From assembly GCA_027627225.1 (NCBI GenBank), contig CM051030.1, forward strand, positions 20,975,105-21,039,104: 64,000 bases of DNA. The letters are read 5' to 3'. The position numbers were made by a program, and so were the translations under genes. The notes beneath the pieces were generated by a model. It had not been told where the DNA came from. It worked only from the letters and a program-made list of their open reading frames with translations, and did no database searches. Shown piece by piece: positions 57,766 through 64,000 of the stretch; within the stretch, counting starts at the first letter, position 1; every line of letters starts with the position of its first letter. Source of the DNA: Congeria kusceri (Eukaryota; Mollusca; Bivalvia; Myida; Dreissenidae).

Positions 57766-58830
57766 TCTAGGACATTAGCCCCTCGGAAAAAAGCAACCTT
57801 TCTCAAAAACGCAAAGGCGGACATTAGCCCCTTCCAACTAGGGCATTATCCCCTTCCAGGTGGGACATTAGTCCCTTCATGTTTTTTATTAGACTGACAA
57901 AAGCCCCTTCACATGATTGACATCATATTCTGTTGTATGCAAATACATGTCAGTGATTAACAACAATTTACTAATTAAGAAATTAATCAACATGTTCGAA
58001 TACTTACCTGTTGATTAACTTAATTTTAATAAGTATATTAAATAAAGTATTTGTCAATGTCAGTCCCTAAAGATATAGCGTTTTCAATGAACCATGTCAC
58101 CTTAGCTTCTCTTATACACACAAAATCTAAAAGATATAGCGTTTTCAATGAACCATGTCACCTTAGCTTCTCTAATACACACAAAATCTACCTATCACCC
58201 TATTGTTATGTAGACGACAGTTTATTGTTATTGCTAGTCCCATCATATCGACCACGGTCACTTATCAGTTCACAATTTCACTATGTCGTCGAAACAGACA
58301 GCGAAGTTGTCAGCAAAGATTTGCCAGTGCTAAATAAATGGTTTAAAGTCTTTCCCATTAAATGAAATTGGAAAATCGCAACATAATTTTAATATGTAGA
58401 TTAAAGTCAGTGCCTTTGCCGCATTTTTCTCATCGTGCGTTGGTGGCGACTATAAAACACACAGTTAAGTCATTTTAGATATACGTTTCCATCAGTTTAC
58501 TAGTACTGAATCTGATGAGCGAATATTCGAATACTTCATCAATTGAATATTTGAATATCAATTTTGGTATTTGTTGCCATCCCTAATATTAACTCAGTCA
58601 TGCACACAAAACACTTAAATATTGCTCCTATTAAGCATGATTATAGGGCCTGAGTGGCTGTTCGAAAGGTGATACTGCCATATATGAAAGGGGCTAACAG
58701 CTGGTTTTGAACACTCTCTTTGAAAGGTGATATATTGTCCTAGATGAAATGAGCTAATGTCCGGGTCTAAAAAATCGCAAAGGGCTATTATCCGCCCTGA
58801 ACAATTCCGAAAGGGGCTAATGTCCGCCTA
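57766..58830. mobile_element. Fold-back element with GGACATTAGCCCC termini
   Basis: GGACATTAGCCCC at 57770-57782 is the exact reverse complement of GGGGCTAATGTCC at 58813-58825. Related words repeat inward on each side ('ggacattagccccttcc' at about 57814, 'gggacattagtcccttc' at about 57863, 'gaaaggggctaac' at about 58686, 'gagctaatgtccgg' at about 58751). No transposase is encoded. It lies in the intron between Ig1 and Ig2. Confidence 0.75.
58069..58192. repeat. 61-bp tandem duplication
   Basis: 'agatatagcgttttcaatga' recurs at 58071 and 58132, and the two units are nearly identical ('cttctcttatac' against 'cttctctaatac'). It lies inside the fold-back element and is a recent duplication. Confidence 0.9.
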
Positions 58831-58953
58831 TGCATTTTATGACAAAGGGTCCGAGGTGTTTATGTATGATTACCGTCTAGAACATTGAATCCATGTTCAA
58901 ATGGCTTTGTTAATTTGTTTATTGTTTAAACATTATTAATGTTAAAATCATAC

Positions 58954-59316
58954 CTTGAACACTAACGACCACAATGTTACTCCGCTTGTTTCCACCACCA
59001 GTCGGGTATGCAGCACACTGCCACTGTTCTCCATGGTAACTGGTGGTCACGTTTCTCACAGTGAATGTCTGTGAGGACGTATTGGGACAGCTGTAGCTGT
59101 ACAGGGCGGGATTTGGTTGTAGATCACTGGTGGGAGCAGAACAAGGCACATTGTTCAGACCAGTGTTGTAGACCAATCCAAGAGATGTCAGTGGCAGTAT
59201 GGCACCATTACTCCATCCGAAACCATGTACCCCTACCGTGTATTGACACGACAGTGTTAGTGACGAGCCCTCATGAGCTCTGGGATTGGATGGTGACAGC
59301 AACGGAGTCTGGGCAT
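58954..59316 (-). CDS. Ig-domain exon 1 seen (Ig1)
   Basis: The acceptor is 'ttgttacag|AT' and the donor 'CAAG|gtatga', phase 1-1, 121 codons. The B-strand cysteine lies in 'SSLTLSCQYT', the tryptophan in 'FGWSNG' and the F-strand cysteine in 'YHGEQWQCAAY'. Two additional cysteines (in 'VPCSAP' and 'YSCPNT') could make a second disulfide. The domain is extracellular. This is the most 5' exon I can support. Its first codon is split, so at least one exon lies upstream. Confidence 0.85.
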
Positions 59317-59729
59317 CTGTAACAATACAACATGTACATATAGTAAATTAATAACAAACCACATGAATAAATGTTTTCTGAAACAAAACCAAAGGAATCA
59401 ACACTATTTACAAAGACCATCTGAGCCATATATTTAAGGAAGAAGTCATTTATCACACAATTTAAAAATAATTGAACCAGCATTTGTTTCATTCTCAGTC
59501 AGCAATGTTATATGATAAATCAGTTAGATGTTTGTATGCTAGCTTTACATTCAGTTATAAAACACATACCCTGTTATGACATGTTTCCAGGGAAAATGTG
59601 TTCATTAAATCAGGATGATCAATGAATCAGAGTTTTATTATACTGATCCGGCTCATTATCATTCAATCATTACCTGTCCAAATTTGGTCTACATTAATGA
59701 AAGATTTGCCCTAACTTACATGCAAGGCA

Positions 59730-60600
59730 AGTGAAAAACAAGAGGGCCAAAGTGGCCTTAGGTCGCTCAACTGACAATAAGCATAGCTGTCAAAGCCCTA
59801 GAGAGTTTTAGAGTGAGACTGGGGTTCCTAGGGGCGGTTGGCCCTTGGTCAGGGCGTATGGGTGGCGAGGACCCAACAGAAGCCAATAACGGGTTGTGGC
59901 TACAACACAAAAGGCTGGCAATAAATAATGAGATTACTCTTCCCCTTTGTGACAATGTTTATAGGCATTTTACTTTACAGACAAGTTTACTTTTGCAGAG
60001 CTTTTTTAACTTATATAACAGTGGCCCCATTAAGGCATCATCCCCAACAAAATTTCGTTAAAAACCATGCATTTTTCCCCCCAAATTGACTTTATACCTA
60101 GAATTTAGTTCCTCTTTACCAAATTTGTTGCGATATTTTCCTCAAAAACTATGGCCAGGGCCCGATACCGAGCCTCTGAACAAACAAAAAGGTAAAAAAG
60201 CCCTAGGTCGCTCATCTGAAGGGCTAAGGAACTAATCTGTTCAGAGCAAGTTTCTTGAAGATTTAGCTTAAAATGTGGCCTGTAGAGTGTTCTCAAGCTT
60301 TTTTCTAGTTGGCCTGATTACATGTGACCTGGTTTCGACCTGTCCCAGATATCATTGGGACAAATGTTCTAAGCAAGTTTCATGATGACTGGCCTATAAA
60401 TGTGGCCTCTAGAGTGTTCACAAGCTTTTTGTTCCATTTGGCCTTGACCTAGCTTTTCAACCCACATGACCCAGTTTCGAATTTGTCTGAGATAACATTG
60501 AAACAAATGTTCTGAGCAAGTTTCAAGAACATTGGGTAAACAAGAGGGCCACGATGGCCCTAGGTCGCTCTCCTGAGTTTAATGCACCATAATGGCTTAT
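59730..60600. repeat. Dispersed repeat with 'acaagagggccaaagtggcc' heads
   Basis: Heads 'acaagagggccaaagtggcc...ttaggtcgctca' (59738) and 'acaagagggccacgatggcc...ctaggtcgct' (60540) bracket units carrying 'agcaagtttc', 'atgtggcctctagagtgttc' and 'acatgacccagtttcga'. It is non-coding, and the 62-codon minus frame at 59767-59955 inside it is coincidental. Confidence 0.75.
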
Positions 60601-61564
60601 AACAAGAGCTTAGAGGGCCAAAAAGCATCACATATCTCACATTAAATCTTAGACTTTCTACTTGTAACTTTTAAGTTAAGATAATGATCATACAAACAGT
60701 TCGTAAACTACTCTCTTGCACATAGCATGTGTGATTTGTGTATATGTTTTCTCGATTAATGATTGTATTTGTATATATCAAGTTATCTGCTCATGCAACT
60801 AAGTATGTCAATGGCTAGACATAAATGTCCACGAAAACATTACCAATTTAATTAGAACATTAGTTTTATATTATTATCATTTAAGATATATACCGTAACA
60901 TCTCCGTCATAAGTCTAGATTTTAAGCCTCTAAAATCATGTTCGTAACTTGTGGGGCAGATTACATTGAAATATTTGTCAAAAGCATTTGAATTTGTATC
61001 TGCATATTGGATTATGCACTCATTATAATCCATCTATAATTATCACAGTTTGTTCTTTCTACTAACTGCCGACAATTAAGACAAATTGCAAAACTGTTTC
61101 ATCATTAAATAAGATGCTAACTGTGAATTAAACTATTTACTCTGGGGGTGCAGCCTAAACCCATGATTCTATTACTTCATACAACTCTCGGTCTCAGATG
61201 AGATGTGCGCAGACCGTGTCGAGATTTGTCAGTGCGCTATTGCTTCTTGTACAGAGCAGATGTCTTTTCTGCTCGAGGTAGCTGATCATTATCCGTGACG
61301 GATTAATCTGTCCGATACTTACACCGTTCATATGTCGTTATCGTCAGTCAATTTCAGTTGTTATTCGTAACAACAAAAATATAATTTTGCTTAGGTAATT
61401 TACAAAAATACACAAGTTTAGAAATAGTATAAGTACTATTCTGTATTATTTTACAGTATTCAATATTTTGTGTGATTTTATCACAAATCAACGAAACCAC
61501 GTGCCATTGTTGTTATTGCTTTACGTACATAGATTGCTTTACGACATTATAAACCACGCGGGAG
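60601..61564. other. Stretch upstream of the DIRS-like element
   Basis: No gene is recognised. 61170-61560 may hold the 5' terminal repeat of the retroelement, but without the 3' end this cannot be tested. Confidence 0.4.
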
Positions 61565-61825
61565 ATGGCCGATAAAGAGGTGCACATCTCGGAAAATGTC
61601 CAGAGTTCTATGGGTAAAAAGACGTCTAACACGTCAAAATCCTCATCCACTGTTGCGCCAGAAAACGTCGTTAAAACTGCTGGCTCTAGCAAACCAGTTA
61701 TGAAAGAAACTGGCGTCACAAAGGAGGCTCTTCTCACTCTTAAAGAGTTGAACGCAAACTTCAATGTTCAGATCGTTCGATTACAGAAACAAGAAGAACG
61801 TTTGGATTTATTGCACGAACATTGA
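61565..61825 (+). pseudogene. gag-like N-terminal piece
   Basis: It is 86 codons from ATG, Ser/Thr/Lys-rich at first, then 'LKELNANFNVQIVRLQKQEE', which has heptad-like spacing compatible with a short coiled coil. The stop at 61823 is followed by a disrupted region before the next open part, as expected of a decayed gag. Confidence 0.55.
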
Positions 61826-61979
61826 ACAGTGCATAGTACTATGATGAGGAAAACTATGAAACTTACGAGAGTTATGATGACACCGAAATGCCTGTTATAT
61901 GTTAACCCTGAAAAATCCCCCGAAAGGTCAATTTTCAAAACACTGGTCGAAAAATACCAACAAGTTGATGTTGTTGATA

Positions 61980-62630
61980 ATTAAAATAATGATGATTCGG
62001 CCGGTTTTGTTAATTCGTCGTTTCGTAATGGCATTACAGATGAAAGGTGTGCAGAACTGTTGAAAGACAAACATAGACCCCAGAATTGTGAGTCGCTTGT
62101 TAAAACTAGGGTCAACCAAGGAATTTGGCGTTCGCTAAAAATGCACACGCAGGCTGACGACAACAGAATGCAGAACATTCAGCATTTAATTGTAAAAGCC
62201 GCAGCTAATTCGGTGAAACTGGTTGACAAATGTAGTGAAAAATTTGACTCTCAAGATGTGGAATGGGGTGCTAATGCCATTGCTTTGTTGGGTCAGGCAA
62301 ACAAGCAGATCAATATCCGTCGTAAGGACATGCATCGAGCTGATTTAGACCCCAAATATCACTATCTGGCTTCACCATTAATACCATACACAGAGTTTCT
62401 TGATGGTGAAGATGTGGATGTGAACAAAAACGTCATTGAAATAAATGATAAGAACAGAATTGGACGAAAATATGGACAGGTCTTTTGTCCCAATGGGTGG
62501 TTACAGGGGATACGGAAATAGGCGCCCATATCCGTATGGATGTGGCACCTTCCGTGGCAGAGTAAGAGACAGATTTGATGCTCCTCCTGCAACCTTCAGA
62601 AAAAATATGAAGGCGGCGCCCAAGAAATAG
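61980..62630 (+). pseudogene. gag-like main piece with frameshift
   Basis: The first frame (to 62521) has 'RVNQGIWRSLKMHTQADDNR' and 'WGANAIALLGQANKQINIRR', helical text typical of DIRS-type gag. The C-terminal Gly/Arg/Tyr-rich text 'GGYRGYGNRRPYPYGCG' sits in the next frame (62466-62630), so a frameshift near 62460 separates them. Confidence 0.65.
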
Positions 62631-62644
62631 AGGTTAGTACATTT

Positions 62645-63629
62645 TAGCTGGTAGATTAAACAATTTCGTTAAAAATTGGAGAGAAATAACCAGTGATCCG
62701 GTTGTTTTAGGTATTGTCCAGCATTGTCATATTGAATTTATGCATGACGAAAATCCAAAACAGTATGTTTGTTACAGTAATAAATTGTCTTTGTTTGAAA
62801 AAAACATTATTGATCAAGAAATACAAAATCTGTTGGACATGAATGTTATTGAAGAAGTTAAACATGATCCGGACAAGTTTATCTCTCCAATTTTTATTGT
62901 ACCGAAAAAAAGATGATGAATATAGAATGATATCAAACCTTAAAAAATTAATCAGCACATAGAATATCACCACTTTAAAATGGAAACATTTGAATCAGTC
63001 TTAAACTTGTAAAACCTGGTACTTCGTTTGCCTCAGCTGACTTGAGACATGCTTACTATTCAGTGTCTATGGGATTAGGCCATAGAGTAAAACTGTGATT
63101 TCAAAAATCGGAAAAAAATCTACCAATATACATGTTTGCCAAATGGGATTTCTTGTGCGCCAAAACAGTTACTATGTTAATGAAACCTGTTTATGAATCT
63201 TTGCGTATGCTTGGACATACTATTTCAGGATATATAGATGATTCTTTGTTGCTTGCGGACACATTTTTAGAATGTAAAGAAACTGTATCAGACACTGTAA
63301 GTCTTATGTCCAATGTTGGATTTATGATACATGAAAATAAATCTGTTTTGATACCAACAAGAAAAATAACATTTTTGGGGAATAATATAGATTCTAAAAA
63401 TATGGTAGTTACTTTGCCAGAAAACAAAGTACAAAAGATTGTTCAAGCTTGCACAGAGTTGTATAGCAGAGACATTGCAAAGATCAGAGACGTTGAAAAA
63501 GTTTTAGGTCTCATGGTTTCTTGTTTTTCTGCTGTTGAATTTGACCCCCTTTTCTATAGAAATATCGAAAGGGACAAAATAATGCTCTTGAAAATGAAAG
63601 AGGTGATTATGATTCCAATATGTGGGTAA
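62645..63629 (+). pseudogene. Reverse transcriptase piece, frameshifted
   Basis: Readable parts are 'AGRLNNFVKNWREITSDP', 'DKFISPIFIVPKK' (stop at about 62914), 'DDEYRMISNLKK', 'EYHHFKMETFESVLNL', 'TSFASADLRHAYYSVSM' and, in the long open part 63132-63629, 'GYIDDSLLLA' (YIDD catalytic box) and 'KITFLGNNIDSKNM'. The A-box aspartate is kept in 'SADLRHAYY'. At least three frame changes break it. Confidence 0.8.
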
Positions 63630-64000
63630 CTAAGAACATGAAACTGGAACTCAAATGGTGGATAGACAATCTTGTTAAACAGCATAGAAAAATTTTACAT
63701 GGGAATCCCACAAAAATGATTACTTGTGATGCTAGTTCAATTGGGTGGGGCAGTGTTTGTAACAACACAATAATAGGTGGTCGCTGGAATGACCATGAGG
63801 CCCAAAATCATATTAATTGCCTAGAATTGTTAGCTGTTAGCCATTCACTGAAATCATTTTGTAAATCAGATAAAAATCTGCATGTTCAAATAAAATGTGA
63901 CAATACATGCACTGTTCCCTATATCAATAACATTGGTGGCACAATTGCAGTAATGAATGCTATGGCTAAAGATATATGGCTTTGGAGCATTGATAGAAAC
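63620..64000 (+). CDS. RNase H domain, cut by the window end
   Basis: The frame is open to the last base. It reads 'WVTKNMKLELKWWIDNLVKQ', 'MITCDASSIGWGSVC' (catalytic D), 'CLELLAVSHSLKSFC' (catalytic E) and 'IKCDNTCTVPYINNIGGT' (catalytic D), all in the order of DIRS-type RNase H. It should continue into the rest of pol and the recombinase outside the window. Confidence 0.75.
   Translation, partial: MWVTKNMKLELKWWIDNLVKQHRKILHGNPTKMITCDASSIGWGSVCNNTIIGGRWNDHEAQNHINCLELLAVSHSLKSFCKSDKNLHVQIKCDNTCTVPYINNIGGTIAVMNAMAKDIWLWSIDRN

Larger units (their letters stand above)
34106..59316 (-). other. Multi-Ig / FN3 transmembrane receptor gene (gene-level entry)
   Basis: Twelve exons (363, 330, 291, 306, 273, 303, 285, 261, 324, 306, 132 and 54 nt, from 59316 down to 38070) all start with two bases of a split codon and end with one. 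All have AG/GT borders and join without a stop: 3,228 nt, 1,076 codons. The product is nine Ig-like domains, one FN3 domain, a TM helix and a short tail with tyrosine. The architecture is like nephrin-type adhesion receptors. The ligand is unknown and orthology is unproven. The signal-peptide exon(s) upstream of 59316 and possibly one or more tail exons are not seen. A terminal exon at 34106-34181 is tentative. Confidence 0.85.
61565..64000 (+). mobile_element. DIRS-like (tyrosine-recombinase type) retrotransposon, truncated by window end
   Basis: The order is gag-like pieces (61565-62630), reverse transcriptase (about 62645-63630) and RNase H (about 63630-64000). The RT 'GYIDDSLLLA' and RNase H text 'DASSIGWGSVC', 'INCLELLAVSHSLKSFC', 'KCDNTCTVPYINNIGGT' and 'KDIWLWSIDRN' match DIRS-type elements. 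The recombinase that would confirm the class lies beyond the window. Several frameshifts and stops indicate an inactive copy. It lies upstream of the host receptor gene on the opposite strand. Confidence 0.8.

Noticed and set aside
59767..59955. Minus-strand 62-codon frame that looks like a signal peptide (SLFIASLLCC) upstream of Ig1
   Set aside because: Lies inside a dispersed repeat with 'agagggcc...ggtcgctc' head, and I found no convincing donor in the right phase. Treated as coincidence.
61170..61560. Possible terminal repeat or promoter of the DIRS-like element
   Set aside because: The matching 3' end is outside the window, so the borders cannot be supported.

Overview
The window looks like nuclear DNA of an invertebrate animal, most likely a bivalve mollusc. 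It is AT-rich, its one convincing host gene is split into short exons with GT/AG borders, and most of the rest is dispersed, modular, non-coding repeats of a style typical of bivalve genomes (blocks around 'gaccttgaccccacccacc', 'aagagggccatgatggccctaggtcgctc', 'CCCATATGGG'). The species cannot be named from the sequence, and nothing prokaryotic is present.

Layout. 0-14.7 kb holds no recognisable gene. It contains a left copy of a duplicated block (1-690 and 3921-5250), a 175-bp palindrome-rich tandem array (about 691-1610), a terminal-inverted-repeat element carrying a tRNA-like sequence (3403-3917), a fold-back element built of CATACG words (7440-8094) and a ~400-bp tandem array with dimeric higher-order structure (9411-11453). 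14.8-19 kb is a decayed L1/Tx1-like non-LTR retrotransposon on the minus strand, split by another element and a microsatellite. 22.35-28.74 kb is the right, collinear copy of the duplicated block, enlarged by a 2.3-kb composite insertion that itself carries a fold-back element. 28.7-34 kb is dispersed repeats and unannotated AT-rich DNA.

34.1-59.3 kb is one minus-strand gene. Ten extracellular exons (nine Ig-like domains, then one fibronectin type III domain), a transmembrane exon and a short cytoplasmic exon join without a stop. All twelve exons have lengths divisible by three and all are phase 1-1, giving 3,228 nt or 1,076 codons. A further tyrosine-containing terminal exon is possible at 34106-34181. 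The order Ig x9 - FN3 - TM - Tyr tail resembles nephrin-type cell-adhesion receptors, but orthology is not established. The signal-peptide exon is not seen. The introns are filled with repeats: a broken AP-endonuclease/RT LINE (35.36-37.79 kb) in the tail intron, and long modular repeat blocks elsewhere.

61.57-64 kb is a plus-strand DIRS-like retroelement (gag-like, RT with YIDD, RNase H), frameshifted and cut by the window edge. The window thus combines one exon-shuffled cell-surface receptor gene with a dense record of nested transposition and local duplication.
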